A stretch of 64,000 nt of DNA from Zeugodacus cucurbitae (lineage: Eukaryota > Arthropoda > Insecta > Diptera > Tephritidae). The translations under genes and the position numbers were made by a program. The DNA lies in the NCBI RefSeq assembly GCF_028554725.1, contig NC_071670.1, forward strand, positions 70,469,001 through 70,533,000, in the 5' to 3' direction. Shown here piece after piece: positions 1 to 12,900 of this stretch (its first letter is position 1; each line of letters starts with the position of its first letter). The notes below the pieces were generated by a model. The model was not told where the DNA came from. It saw nothing but the letters and a program-made list of their open reading frames with translations, and did not search any database.

Positions 1-1097
1 GTGAGTGTGTAAAAGTATTTTATTTATTCAAATTCACAAGAGCGGCGGAAATAAATGGATATACATATATATTGAGCGGCTGACTCAAAAGGAAGTGAAA
101 TTTTAACTAGAATTATTTTGATACTGATATGTATATTAAGGTGATTCCAAAATTATTCAGAAAAATTAGTAATAATCCCGTCGTCCTTATTTTATTTGCG
201 AGGTGTGTTCAAAAAAAGGGGTTTTTTATTTTAAGCTATGTAAGCAAAGTAAGCTATGATTACAACAGAACAATTTATCGTACTGCGGTGTTTTCTCTTT
301 TGCAGCGCGTTGGACTTTAATTCCACGCTGTTTAATTGCATTTCACCTGCGCACAATAAATAACATTTATAATGAGATCAACGCTGAGTGCCGCAACTCG
401 CCGCTGCCGTTCTGTTGTGCAATGTCAGCAGTGCGGCGTCGCTGCTTAGTCGCGGTAATAGCTTAATCTCATTTGTTGCTCCTGTAATGAAGCTCTTGTA
501 CGAAGAAAAATGCCCGAAATAATTAAGCTTATTTGCTCCTTTTCTGTGGCATTTGGCATGGTTGGTATTTGCACACGGAAACTCCAACAGCGGAGCAGCT
601 ATAAATATTGGAAGTTACCGCGAAGGCCGCGTCTATGAAGAAGCAGTGTAAGACACACTGTTCTTGTTTTGTATCTTCCTCCTTCGGTGCTGGTGGAATG
701 TGCAGCGTCAGCAACTCCTTTCTGGATATGCAAAATGAAACATTTGTCTGGCTTGGTTCTTATGGTCGAGGGTGTCATTGCAACTTGGAATTACTTTTTT
801 GAAACTTATAATTACTTTCATTTGTGAGTAGAGCGGCAGAGAGCTTTTGGCCAATTAGCACTGATAGTGACTGTGTGAAATTCTGAATTTGGTGGAAACG
901 AAATTCAAACTTTTTGGAGGATATCAAAGGCGTCAAGATATTTATATTTAGCAGAATACATCTGACCAAAGGCGACATATATAACAGGTGTTTCCTCCAT
1001 TTCTCAAATAACAACAACAAATAGTTTTAAATATAAACAAGTAAGTTTACTCTCGTAATTTATTTATTTAATTTTATTAAGATAACAATTGACTCAT
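1..1097. other. Non-coding AT-rich flank, no gene recognised
   Basis: No reading frame here has recognisable domains or convincing codon usage. Two splice-like signals are visible on the plus strand. The window opens with GTGAGTGTG, a good donor match, and a strong acceptor (pyrimidine run then TTTGCAG) ends at 303. Together they could mark a short intron, but the exon to the left is outside the window and no donor closes the sequence after 304 convincingly. The stretch is best read as intron or intergenic DNA. Confidence 0.4.
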
Positions 1098-1660
1098 ATA
1101 TTCGACATAAAGTCCACTAGAATAACGAAAGTCATTATATATATATATTATGACGCTGGTGTCATTCCTGAACTGATTTCACTCATTTTCGACATCAAGC
1201 TATATAAAAACTCTACTTTCACTTATTCTCAACAGGTATATGGTATTTGGATGAAGTTATGACCCGATTTTATCTATCTTCCTTACAGAGGCCCATTGTT
1301 AGAAGAGAAGTATTAGCTCTGAATTTCTGTAAAATATCTGGGGCCTTAAAAATTTAGAGTATATTTAGAAAGATATTATCCCAATATCTTTATTTGTATC
1401 TGATTAGTATAAAGTAATAATATCAAATCACACGGATTCGAAATCTTGTTTAGGAAGTAGGCGTATTTGTGAACCCATGTTGGCCGTTTTCAAGCTGTAA
1501 CATCAGGATGTCAATAAAAATTTCCTAACCATTTAAATTCTGTTGCAAACAGTCAAGCAGTTACTGAGATATGGTTTTTGATTCCAAACTGGGCGGTGCC
1601 AGACCTAATGTCCATATTTTATACTAATCTGAGCCCCCTATTATTTTGAAATTTTTTTTA
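1098..1660 (+). repeat. Degraded copy of a dispersed repeat family (copy A)
   Basis: Blocks match the right-edge repeat in the same order and orientation. CATAAAGTCCACTAGAA at about 1107 corresponds to CATAAAGTCCAATAGAA at about 63345. AGTTACTGAGATATGG followed by GGGCGGTGCCA at about 1558-1600 corresponds to AGTTCCTGAGATATGG and GGGCGATGCCA at about 63545-63590. The material between has diverged. No protein is encoded. This is an internal part of a longer non-coding repeat seen again at 50320-50806, 59245-60150 and 63336-64000. Confidence 0.6.
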
Positions 1661-2485
1661 TCAGTGTGATTTGTGAAATTATGATTTAAAATAAATTTGC
1701 TAATCTTCATTTCAATAAATTATTTATTTAATTTGAAATATTCTCCCACAATCGCTTAAATAACTAAATAGAGGCCACTAAACAGTTTATGTGTTTATTA
1801 AATTCACCGATTATTGCTGCCATTAAATGATTTTTGTTGCTTGTAACAATTGTTGTTAGTACTGTAGTAGCCACACGCTTGTCAAGGCAAATTAAGTTCG
1901 GTTCGCTCACTCACTCACTCATTCAGACTTTCGCTCAGTTATTCATTTATTCAGGTTCGTTGGCGTTTCATTTTAACTTCATTGGTACGCCCTCACACAC
2001 ACACAAAAGCATTTATGCAAGTAATTTTGCACATGATTGTGCTACCAACACACACTCGCGTACACGTGTATGGGTGCCATTTATTCGCTCGTTTCAGCTC
2101 ATTTCAATTGAAAATTCAAATTCAACCATTTGAAGTTCGACGCTCCTCATCATTGCCGACCTAATGTAATCATGACAACAACAAAAATACCAACATCAAT
2201 TATTGCTATTCCGATTCATGGCGCCGTTGGCGTAACTGACCAATGTTTTGGAATTGAAAATTTAATTTTAGCTTCTCTTTTTCCCATTGTTGCCAGACTC
2301 TCAATGTGTTCAGGGCTTGCTCATTCATATGGCTGCCGCGTTGCATTTGCTGTCAATCAGTTGGTTGTGCTCACTGCGGGGGTTCCGGTAACGCTGCGGA
2401 TTCAGAACGATTCAAAAAGCTGGTGCAGTTCTGGTTTGGGGCTTACGCTATCACTTTAAATTGAAAGCAAATAAGGATTACTATT
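1661..2485. other. Non-coding interval
   Basis: The interval holds AT-rich sequence with short CACA runs. Open frames here have no domain similarity and overlap one another in different frames, so I treat them as chance. Nothing else was seen. Confidence 0.5.
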
Positions 2486-2788
2486 ATATATGTATGTGTG
2501 TGATTGGCGTTCAACCGTTTAGCCGGTTATAGCCGAATCGATGAAAGCGCGCCACTCCTCTCTTTCCTTCGCAGTTCGGCGCCAGTTGGAGATTCCAAGT
2601 GTAACCAGGTCGCTCTCCACCTGGTCCCTCCAAAGGAGTGAAGGCCTTCCCCTTCCTCGGCTTCCTCCGGCGGGTACTGCATCGAACACTTTCAGAGCTG
2701 GAGTGTTTTCGTCCATTCGGACAACATGACCTAGCCAGCGTTGCCGCTGTCTTTTTATTCTCTTAACTATGTCAATGTCGTCGTATAA
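2486..2788 (-). mobile_element. 5'-truncated RTE-type non-LTR retrotransposon fragment
   Basis: This is the last part of an RTE element on the minus strand, truncated at its 5' side as target-primed insertion usually leaves it. The coding part (2519-2788, no start codon of its own) is open for about 90 codons to a stop. It matches the C-terminal tail, residues about 911-998, of the intact element at 9962-12958. Shared features are a YDDIDIV start, RWLGHVVRM, a GGSRGRGRP motif, and a DQV..DL..LG..NW pattern before the stop. The 3' end (AACGCCAAT read on the minus strand) leads into a CA/TA-rich microsatellite-like tail, as RTE 3' ends do. It cannot move by itself. Confidence 0.85.
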
Positions 2789-3255
2789 TTATTATACTCG
2801 TACATACATATATTTTCTCATTTTGCATTTGGCTCAAAATACCAGTTATTCAATACTATGAATTTCAAAATTGTTTGCACTTATTTCTACTTTATTCTAT
2901 TTTATCTCCATCCAATTTGTTTCTATTTGCTTTCATCAAAGTCTCCAATCAATCATATATCCTTAAAATCTGCTGAGCTCTCTATTTGTTTTCAATTTAC
3001 GTAATCGCTTATGAAATGCTGATTACATTCAGTTTACAAGAGTAAAGCACCATCTTCGGCCACCTAGGCGGGTCCCTTTCGATGCTGTGATATTCAGTCA
3101 GAAGAAATAGAACACTGATATACCATTCTATTTCCTTCCATATTCCATATAAAGCCAGGAGAGTGAGACTCTATAATAATTATAAAATTTTTGTTGAATG
3201 AAAGTCACATACAATATTGTAGTATCAAAGCAATCGAGTACCCAAACCTTTGAAC
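2789..3255. other. Non-coding interval between RTE fragment and BEN remnant
   Basis: AT-rich sequence with no supported gene. It has no visible match to the sequence left of the second RTE/BEN pair at 9.9-13 kb. Confidence 0.4.
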
Positions 3256-3530
3256 CTGATGTCTATTAACATCAATATGAAAATGAACAACATAATTATT
3301 TATAAGCTTCAAATTTTATTACATTACATATTAAGTCGTACATTATTCAAATTCTAAACATCTAGCAATACAATTTCAAACACAATTCTCAATTCTGTTT
3401 ATTTTTGTTTTCCTTGCCCTTGAAAGTTCTGGCAACGTCGGCACATTTCATGATGATCGTCGAGCGAATCTCTTTCTCGGAGTAATTAAAGGTATTTCGA
3501 ATGAAATGAATGATGTCAGACACTTTCTTA
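3256..3530 (-). pseudogene. C-terminal remnant of a BEN-domain gene (third family member)
   Basis: On the minus strand this carries the last ~46 codons, stop (3389-3391), 3' UTR and poly(A) signal (AATAAA, complement at 3315-3320) of the BEN-domain gene found intact at 13097-13741 and 42447-43088. It encodes the third part of the BEN domain, with IIHFIRN, NYSEKEIRS and MKCADVAR all recognisable, and a basic tail ending KNKQN. The homology stops abruptly at about 3530, so the N-terminal three quarters, start and promoter are missing. The remaining frame is open. It shares ARTFKGKEN with the 42-kb copy but KENKNK with the 13-kb copy. It is a truncated duplicate and is not expected to yield a working protein. 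Confidence 0.85.
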
Positions 3531-6440
3531 CCTAGTCATCTAGGCTTTTTTTAGCTTTTGACGATTTGAAGAAAGGGAGTATTATATATATATTATATTC
3601 ATTAACAACCCATTCATACACTTGGAGAAGTTTAAACATAACAAAATACTATATATCAAAGGAGAGCGAAGATGTATTATTTTCCATTTATTATCACTTT
3701 TTTTTTGACATTTGATTGCATTGATATGAAAATGCTTCAAATTTTCCGTGAAAGTAATTTTTTATTGAAATCTTAAAGATTTGAACAATAGTATTATTGA
3801 TTTAGCTTGGGCGAATTTGATAATGCAACGGAAACTTCCATTAAACTAACATTAGTATAAGCAGCGGCTAAGAAAAAATACTCAATGTTGCGAAATAAAT
3901 GCCGCAGCAGCTTGGAAGGCGAAGCGTGGATAAAGAATAGCAAAAACGCATTGGTCCAAAACGGCAACATCAACGTTTACAAGCAATTGTGAAATAAAGA
4001 AGTTTACACAATCAGCGACCTACACCACACTCATTGTGCACGGACATGCTGGGCAAAGAAGAAAGTGAAAAGGAAAACCATTATTTATATCTGTGAATAT
4101 TTTTTATGGAGAGAAGATGGATAGAAAATTATAAGATTTTTTTAATAAGGTAATTTTGTGCTTATTAACGTCTTAAGTGTCTATATCAAAGAAACTAGGA
4201 GTCCTGTTCTTTTAGTAGATCGCAGTTTTAGAAATTTAGTATTGACAATATTTCCTAAAAACCAAATCTGATTTTTGTGTAATGGTTCAATAGTTTCTAA
4301 AAATAATACACATACTAATATTAGCACTGTTTTTTTTTTCAAGATACCTTTTTTATAAAAGATACCTTGTATTATATTTCGACCAAACAAAACTGACTAC
4401 TATCCATACATATTTGGATCTATCCACTATTAACAACTCTTGTTCCTTTAAAATCATTTCAACCAACTCATAGCAAGCTAATGTATACCTTTAAATTCGA
4501 ATTTCCCACACAATTAAATAACATTTAATTTGAGTGCATACATCTAACTTTCCTTCCACTTTCATTTTTGCTTTATGTAATCTTTTTTACTTACTGAAAC
4601 CGTAATTGTGTTCGAAATGCGGCAAATGGCTTTTTGTTGTGCCACAGTTGTTGTGCGTATGAAATAAGCACGGTTCTTGTGCATATGAAAGTGCTCGAGT
4701 ATTTCAGCTTTCATACCAAAACAGACGTATACTGTTGTTCTTTCTCTTTCACTGAGTTATAAAGAAAAAGTTGCCCGTCAGCAGTAACGAAAACAACTTG
4801 TTAGGGAATAAATATTTTGTCAAATCGGCAGCCAGACAGGCGCGCAACTTTATGTTTTAACCTCTAGTATAGTGTTTTCTTCATTATTTAGATTTGTATA
4901 TACTGTGTTTATCATTATAGCCTTTAGTTCAGTCATTTAGTGAGCAACAGAATTAATGCTGTTTAGTGAAAAGTGAATATGTTCTAACTTAATTATAGCA
5001 AATCTCTCTCATGCTAATATCCATTGATAAAGAAAAATAATTCAACGAGTTATAATACTTATTTATATTTCACACCCAATCAACACATTTAAATAACTTC
5101 TACCATTATAATACAATTTAGATATACATTTCATACACCCATATAGCATTAGTATTCCATGTAAACATTTATTACTCATACGCCCTGACCACGCACATGA
5201 TCTTATAAATTTCACTACTCAAGTATTCTCAAGTATTTCTCACTGATACTGAAACTTACTGCACTCGAAATCCACACTAGCAATTTCCAATGTCCTTAAA
5301 TCTCACCGCAAGTCACACCACTTAGTGTGTATCAAATTTCACATCACACAAGCTCTCGAGCTTCAAGCTTTCATATGTGTTTATATAATTATATATAGAC
5401 ACATACATTTGTACAAACCTTTAGGCAGATATTTATTCAAGAGAAATACTGAATTTACATTTCTATATATTCAAATAATCTTAATTAAGAAATCTATTTA
5501 TTGGGTATATAATTTTGCGACAAATAATCATGTAGTGGTGCATATGCAACTGTCGTAGCTAAATTTATATTAAGAGAGACATTATATTTCTGATATTTTA
5601 TTTTAAATTTCCAATATATTTTTATACACTGCATACCTTCAATCGCCCAATTTTACAAAATAAACTAAGAAAGCAGTAAAAACATATTTGCAGTCGCACA
5701 AAGCTCTTGAACTCCCGATAAACTCACGCTCACTTCGTACTCGCACAATCACACCAAATCGCATCAGCCATTGACTCAGGCAGCTAATAAAATCCAGGTA
5801 ATGGCAGAGTGTAAATGCATGTCACTACGTGACCGGTGTTGGCAAATAAATAAGCCACTTGAAGCGGTGGCAACACAAGAAAAATAGTAGTCGAATTCCA
5901 AAAGACAGCAGACGACGTGCCGAGAAATTATCAATAGGAAAGTAAGTAAGTAAGTTAAAGTGCTTAGCTTCTCGTAGTCTATACGTTCGCCAGACAGTTT
6001 GAAGCTATGTGACACAGAGAGCTTTTGGAAATCGACAGGGTGGGGTATTAACTTGTGTTCGAAATGTTTTTACATTAAACAAGAGAATGAAGGAGGGTAT
6101 ACTATATAAGCGAATATAAAAATTTAGAGACCATATACTGTTGCAATTATATAATTTTTAATATAAAGATTGAACAGATTTCAATTATGAACTGCATAGA
6201 GACTTATCAAACAAAAACAAAACAAAGCGATGGTGTATGGAGTATGGCTTGCATTGGAGAAAAAAGTTTACGAATTTCATTTGAGCATTATATGCGTAAA
6301 TTTTCGACTTTTACAAAATTATCGTCGCTAAAATATGCTGTCAGTATTGAACTGAAATACTTTCTGCGTGGAAAATAAGTTTAACGAAAATGTATAAACT
6401 CCCCGTTTAAATAATTTGTTACTCCACATATCTGGCAACA
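3531..6440. other. Non-coding AT-rich interval
   Basis: About 2.9 kb without a supported gene. Short open frames (for example 5776-6015 minus and 6187-6378 plus) have no recognisable domain. The interval contains ordinary dipteran intron-like sequence. Confidence 0.45.
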
Positions 6441-6955
6441 CGTCAAACTGTGAAGTTTAATTTTTTCTCGGTTCTTGAATTTGTGCTTAAATTTATTAAT
6501 ATAATTAAAGAAAGTTTACTTTTAATAAGTGTAATCTAAAGCTAAGTATTTGTGCTAATTTGCTTTTGTGTTATATTTAAATTTTAATTGTATTTTAACT
6601 ATTTTCTTAAATTCTGGTGCCGAGTCTTTTAAATCATTTGTTGTTGTTATCAATTATCAATTTTATTTCCTACTTTGCAATTGTTTGTGCGATTGCATAT
6701 TGTTTTTGTTTTAATTTGCTCTTTTTCTTTTGATTCGTCTTTTTTTCTTTCATTTTTGCTCACAGCTGTTTGCGTGTTATTTTTAAGTGGCTCAGTGCTT
6801 CTCAAACTGCTCACTATTATATTGGTTGTGATCTCGGCTAATTCAGTATAACTATTATTGTTTTTCTATTTACTATTATATCATATTTTAATTTTTATTA
6901 TTATTTACTATTCTGTTTTTTCCTTCAATTTAAATTTTTTTTTTTTCATAATGAC

Positions 6956-7543
6956 TTGCAATTTTCCGAATTGTACTATTATTGTTCAAACTACCCTATG
7001 AATGTGCCATATCATCAAGTGTTATGTCCGAGTACTGTAATTAATACACCAATTATTTCTGAAACAGATGTCTTAAATTATTTAGTTACGTTAAAAGATT
7101 CATTTAAATATGGCCCTGATATGATTCCCTCAAGCTTTCTTAAAAATTGCGCAAAATATATCTATCTGCCCTTAACTAAGCTTTTTAACCTATCTCTTAA
7201 ACAAGGTATTTTTCCGTCAATGTGGAAAAACTCTTTTATATTACCTTTGCATAAAAGTGGAGTTAGATCATCTGTTGAGAACTATAGGGGGATAGCTAAA
7301 ATGTCAGCTATACCCAAACTTTTTGAAGCTATTGTCACTGACCAAATAACTTTCTTAATCTCTCCTTTAATTTCATTCTCTCAGCATGGATTTTGTAAAG
7401 GGAAATCTACAGTAACTAACTTGCTTGAATTTGTAAACCATGTGTCAATGGGTTTTAGGGATAATAAGAATACTGATGTTATATATACAGACTTTAGTAA
7501 AGCATTCGATAGAGTAAACCACTCAATTTTTTGCAAAAACTGA
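6956..7543 (+). pseudogene. LINE reverse transcriptase, N-terminal half (frameshifted)
   Basis: The 195-codon frame encodes the first half of a non-LTR retrotransposon reverse transcriptase. Residues about 50-115 hold the G.D.IPSSFLK and W...F..PLHKSG..SSVENYRGIA blocks that open the RT domain. Residues about 150-190 hold QHGFCKGKST and IYTDFSKAFDRVNH, which includes the first catalytic aspartate. The frame ends early at a stop just after that motif. The downstream frame picks up the expected next block, so the break is a small insertion or deletion in the T run near 7528-7534. The missing endonuclease domain upstream also marks it as defective. Confidence 0.85.
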
Positions 7544-8577
7544 ATCTTCTTGGTTTTCAACCAAGACTTCTTGAATGGGTATCCTCATATCTTACTAACA
7601 GAAAACAACAAGTTTTATTTAATAATACATTATCCGATTCAATTAGTGTCACTTCAGGGGTTCCACAGGGTAGTCATCTCGGCCCGATTCTGTTCTTGTT
7701 GTTCATCAATGATATACCTTCAGTAATTAAGTTTTCAGAAATTTTATTATATGCGGATGATGTAAAACTTTTTAAATCATATACTTCTCATAACGAAAGG
7801 ACTGAGTTGCAATCGGATTTAAATAATTTAGTTACTTGGTGTCACAAAAATGATATGCCACTGAATCTTAAAAAATGTAAAACGATGTGCTTTTCCCGTA
7901 GAACTGTTGATCTTTCCCCCTATGTAATAAATAACTTCAGTTTAGAGCAAGTTTTTAGCTTTGTTGATTTAGGAGTTAATATGGACCCTAAACTAAATTT
8001 TAATTCTCATGTAAATTCAATTGTCTTAAAAGCTAAAGGTGCTCTTAGCTTTGTTAAACGTTGGTCTAAAGAATTTAGTGATCCGTATATTACTAAAATT
8101 CTTTTTACAACATTGGTAAGGCCTATATTGGAGTATGGTTCTGTGGTATGGAATCCTAGCTATCAATCCCATTCTGATAAGCTTGAGTCCGTTCAAAAAC
8201 AATTTTTACTTTTTGCTTTAGGCCACTTACATTGGGATTCAAGATTGAATCTTCCCCCGTATACTAGTCGTTTAAAACTTATAAATCTTCCCACACTCAC
8301 TAGTCGCAGAGAAATGCTAGGTATAATTTTTCTAGTAAAACTTCTGAATGGTTTAGTTTGTAGTTCATTCCTTTTGTCTGATATTAAGTTTAATGTCCCA
8401 TTGCGTTCATCCAGGCAGTTTAGACCATTATTTCTAAAATCTTCTAGAACAAATTTTGAGTTAAATGAACCATTCTGCCGAATATGTCATGATTTTAATT
8501 CGCATTCCAGCACATTTGATCCATCTGACTCAATATTTAGCATCAAAAAAACTATTTTGTCTTCTCTTAATAAATAA
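7531..8577 (+). pseudogene. LINE reverse transcriptase, C-terminal half
   Basis: The 348-codon frame continues the RT of 6956-7543 one frame over, with a 13-base overlap. Residues about 15-25 hold EWVSSYLTNRKQ. Then follow SGVPQGSHLGPILFLLFINDIP (about 42-63), the catalytic LLYADDVKLF (about 71-80), a PLNLKKCKTM block, and the thumb and C-terminal region with a FVDLGV motif and a late RPILEYGSVVWNP motif typical of jockey/CR1-group elements. No zinc knuckle or RNase H domain is visible at the end. Catalytic residues are kept, so the break upstream may be fairly recent. Confidence 0.85.
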
Positions 8578-8785
8578 TATTCAGAAATTTTTAACTTTTT
8601 GTTTTTATAAATTTTTAAATCTCAGCTGTTGAAATGTTTCTTTCTGTAGCTGAGCAGTTTGAGGACCGGACGCTTAAAAATTTCTTGCCTTTCTAGACTC
8701 GGCAAATTCCGCTCGTATGCGGACTGCGCCCCACGCGTCGGTTGGGCGGGAGGAGGGTAATCGTTTGGGTTAATAAATAAATAAA

Positions 8786-9930
8786 CACTCATTCATCCGC
8801 ATTCGGCCTCCACTTGTCGGTTACATTTCCTTTATGCTCATGCAATGCTGACCACAATAAACTCAAATTTAAGCAACACAAATTGCAATCAGCGGCAACT
8901 TATCGCAATCGCAATGCATTTGTGTCAAAATGAACCGAGCGACTGCTGCAAGGACTCAGTTCGGCGGCTCAATGCAGAGAAGTCAACGTGATGAAGTCGA
9001 CTAGTACATCATGAAATCATTTCCGCATCGTCGATGCCTAACTGTTGCTGCCGTCGCTTGATGAACTCGAACTGACACGCTGCGAATTAACCGACAAACC
9101 AAGAGGTCAACCGACCATTCACATGTCAACCAATCGGCCACTCGCACACTAGTCCGTGTGTTGTGCGCACAGCCCATTGCAGTCCATTTCCAGTGAATTC
9201 CTTTTTGCTTTGTGAACTCAGTGAAGGAATGCACTGTGTTCTTAGGATATGAGTTGGTAGCAGGCTCCTTCGCGCTTCACTGCCAACTGGCGTTGTGTGT
9301 GCTTGTGGCTTTGCGGTCTTCTGGGTCACACCAACGTCGGCCAGTAATTGGTTCACTTTTTGACTTTTATTCTTATCTTTATGCTAATCGCTGCTGGCTT
9401 TTCGACTTCTGTCTGACATTGAGCCAAAGTAGGATTGGAGATTGGATAGGCAAGTCCACACATCGGAGTATTCTTCTGTCTGTGTGCGTGGGCTCATGTG
9501 AGGGTCATGCTGTGAACAAATTATCACAACTCTTAGGTGGCGCTGAACGTGTCCGAGAGGTAATGCGTACGCGTAGTTTAGCAAATGCCAATTTCAAGGC
9601 AACAGTGATTAGCGTGTCTGCTGTGCGGCAGGTAGTTCTTACTAAGTGCTTTTAGGGTTTTATTGAAACGTATGCTCATTATAAGATTAAGATACGTTAG
9701 AGTTGAGCAGGTATTGCACTGAGTTTAAGCTATGCTGAGCGAGATGTGCTCATTTCCAAACATCAGAATGAGACTTTAAGTTCATAATAATTAAAAAATT
9801 TGTACAATGAAATTCTCCTTTAATTTAAGATAAGTACAAAAAGTACATAACTCAAGACGTTCAAAATGTTTTTTTCTAGATCAAATATAGAAAAAATAGT
9901 ATTTACCAATGCTGGGACCTGTTTAGCATT
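8786..9930. other. Non-coding interval between LINE and RTE element
   Basis: About 1.1 kb, locally less AT-rich (8900-9650). Overlapping open frames on both strands (up to 147 codons at 9212-9655 plus) have no domain, no splice context and compete with one another, so none is called. Confidence 0.4.
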
Positions 9931-12900
9931 ATATATATATATATTTGGCGTAGGAACCGCTTTAAGCGATTATAGCCGAATCCACCAGAGCGCGCCACTC
10001 ATTCCTCCTTTTTGCTTTTTGGCGCCAATTGGAAACACCAAGTGAAGCCAGGTCACTTTGCACTTGGTCTTTCCACCGGAGTGGAGGTCGTCCTCTTCCG
10101 CGGCTTCCTCCAGCGGGTACTGCATCGAATACTTTCAGAGCTAGAGTGTTTTCTTCCATCCGTACAACATGACCTAGCCAGCGTAGCCGCTGTCTTTTTA
10201 TTCGCTGAACTATGTCAATGTCGTCGTATAAATCGTACAGCTCATCGTTCCATCGCCTGCGGTATTCGCCGTTGCCAATGTTTAGAGGACCAAAAATCTT
10301 GCGCAAAACCTTTCTCTCGAAAACCCCAAGAGTCGTCTCATCGGATGTTGTCATCGTCCACGCTTCAGCGCCATACATCAGGACGGGAATAATGAGCGAC
10401 TTATAGAGTTTGATTTTGGTTCGTCGAGAGAGGACTTTACTTTTCAATTGCCTACTCAGTCCAAAGTAGCACCTGTTGGCAAGAGTGATTCTGCGTTGGA
10501 TTTCAAGGCTGACATTGTTGGTGTTGTTAATGCTGGTTCCCAGATAAACGAAATTATCTACAACTTCAAAGTTATGACTGTCAACAGTGACGTGGGAGCC
10601 AAGACGCGAGTGCGCCGACTGTTTGTTTGATGACAGGAGATATTTCGTCTTGTCCTCATTCACCACCAGACCCATACGCTTCGCTTCTTTATCTAGTCTG
10701 GAAAACGCAGAACAAACGGCGCGGTTGTTGCTTCCGATGATATCAATATCATCGGCATACGCCAGGAGCTGTACACTCTTGTAGAAGATTGTACCCTCTC
10801 TATTTAGTTCTGCAGCTCGTATTATTTTTTCCAGCAATAGATTGAAGAAGTCGCACGATAGTGAGTCACCCTGTCTGAAGCCTCGTTTGGTATCGAACGG
10901 CTCGGAGAGGTCCTTCCCGATCCTGACGGAGCTTTTGGTGTTGCTCAACGTCAGCTTACATAGCCGTATTAGTTTTGCAGGGATACCAAATTCAGACATC
11001 GCGGCATAAAGGCAGCTCCTTTTCGTGCTATCGAAGGCAGCTTTAAAATCGATAAAAAGATGGTGGGTATCGATTCTTCTCTCTCGGGTCTTTTCCAAGA
11101 TTTGGCGCATGGTGAATATCTGGTCCATTGTAGATTTTCCAGGTCTAAAGCCACACTGATAAGGTCCAATCAGTTCGTTGACGGTGGGCTTTAGTCTTTC
11201 ACACAATACGCTCGACAAAACCTTATATGCGATATTGAGGAGACTTATACCACGGTAGTTGGCGCAGATTGTGGGGTCTCCCTTCTTATGGATTGGGCAG
11301 AGCACACTAAGATTCCAATCGTCAGGCATGCTTTCTTCCGACCATATTCTACAAAGAAGCTGATGCATGCACCTTATCAGTTCTTCGCCGCCGTATTTGA
11401 ATAGCTCGGCCGGTAATCCATCGGCCCCCGCCGCTTTGTTGTTCTTCAAGCGGGTAATTGCTATTCGAATTTCTTCATGGTCGGGTAATGGAACATCTAT
11501 TCCATCGTCATCGATTGGGGAATCGGGTTCGCCATCTCCTGGTGTTGTACTTTCACTGCCATTGAGCAGGTCGGAGAAGTGTTCCCTCCATAATCCCAGT
11601 GTGCTCTGGACATCCGTTACCAGATTACCTTCTCGGTCCCTACATGATAATGCTCCGGTCTTGAAACCTTCTGTTAATCGCCTCATCTTTTCATAAAATT
11701 TTCGAGCATTACCCATGTCGGCCAGCTTTTCAAGCTTTTCATACTCACGCATTTCGGCCTCTTTCTTTTTACGTCTGCAAATGCGTCTCGCTTCCCTCTT
11801 CAGTTCTCGATATCTATCCCACCCCGAACGTGTTGTGGTCGATCGCAACGTTGCGAGGTAGGCAGTCTGTTTTCTCTCCACTGCGGAACGACAATTCTCA
11901 TCGTACCAACTGGTTTTTTGGCGTTGCCGGAGACCAATTGTTTCGGCTGCAGCGGTATGCAATGAGTTTGAGATGCCGTTCCACAGCTCCCTTATATCGA
12001 GATGCTGATGAGTGCTCTCCGAGAGCAGGAGTGCAAGTCGAGTAGAAAATCGTTCGGCTGTCGGTTGTGATTGCAGCTTTTCGACGTCGAACCTTCCTTG
12101 TGTTTGTTGACGGGCGTTCTTTGCTGCACAGAGGCGAGTGCGTATCTTTGCTGCTACTAGATAATGGTCCGAGTCAATGTTTGGTCCTCGGAGCGTACGC
12201 ACGTCTAAAACACTGGAGACATGTCTTCCGTCTATCACAACGTGATCGATTTGATTGCGCGTGTTTCGATCAGGGGACAGCCACGTTGCTTGATGAATTT
12301 TTTTATGCTGGAATCTGGTACTACAGACAACCATATTTCGGGCCCCAGCGAAGTCGATCAGCCTCAGGCCGTTTGGCGATGTTTCGTCATGGAGGCTGAA
12401 TTTTCCGACTGTTGTGCCAAAGACACCTTCTTTACCCACCCTGGCGTTAAAATCGCCAAGCACGATTTTGACATCGTGGCGGGGGCAGCGCTCATAGATG
12501 CGTTCTAGGCGCTCATAGAAAGCATCTTTGGTCGCATCGTCCTTCTCTTCCGTTGGGGCGTGGGCGCAAATCAGCGATATGTTGAAGAACCTCGCTTTGA
12601 TGCGGATTGTGGCAAGACGTTCATCCACCGGGGTGAATGCCAGGACTCGGCGACGTAGTCTCTCTCCCACCACAAATCCAACACCGAATTTGCGCTCCTT
12701 TATATGGCCGCTGTAGTAGATGTCACAAGGACCCACCTTCTTCCGTCCTTGTCCCGTCCATCGCACTTCTTGGACGGCGGTGATGTCAGCCTTTAGTTGT
12801 ATGAGGACATCAACCAGCTGGGCAGAGGCACCTTCCCAATTAAGAGTCCGGACATTCCAGGTGCATGCCCTCAAATCATAGTCCTTTATACGTTTGCCGT

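Larger units (their letters stand above)
6440..8785 (+). mobile_element. Broken jockey/CR1-group LINE (internally deleted, frameshifted)
   Basis: This is a plus-strand non-LTR retrotransposon remnant. A T-rich, gene-free leader (about 6440-6950, possibly its 5' UTR) runs straight into the reverse transcriptase frame. ORF1 and the endonuclease domain are therefore absent and were probably lost by deletion. The RT part is split into 6956-7543 and 7531-8577 in different frames. After the stop at 8575-8577 there is a short, locally GC-rich 3' UTR (about 8650-8760), then a tail of TAAA-type repeats at 8770-8785. The left boundary is approximate because I found no target-site duplication. It cannot act autonomously. 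Confidence 0.75.

Noticed and set aside
1..303. Donor-like window start and acceptor at 303 as a complete intron
   Set aside because: The left exon is outside the window and the right-hand exon has no convincing donor or frame.
9212..9655. 147-codon plus-strand open frame
   Set aside because: No domain, no splice context, and competing frames on the opposite strand. Probably chance.
10012..12716. Several plus-strand open frames across the RTE element
   Set aside because: They are antisense shadows of the intact RTE coding sequence.
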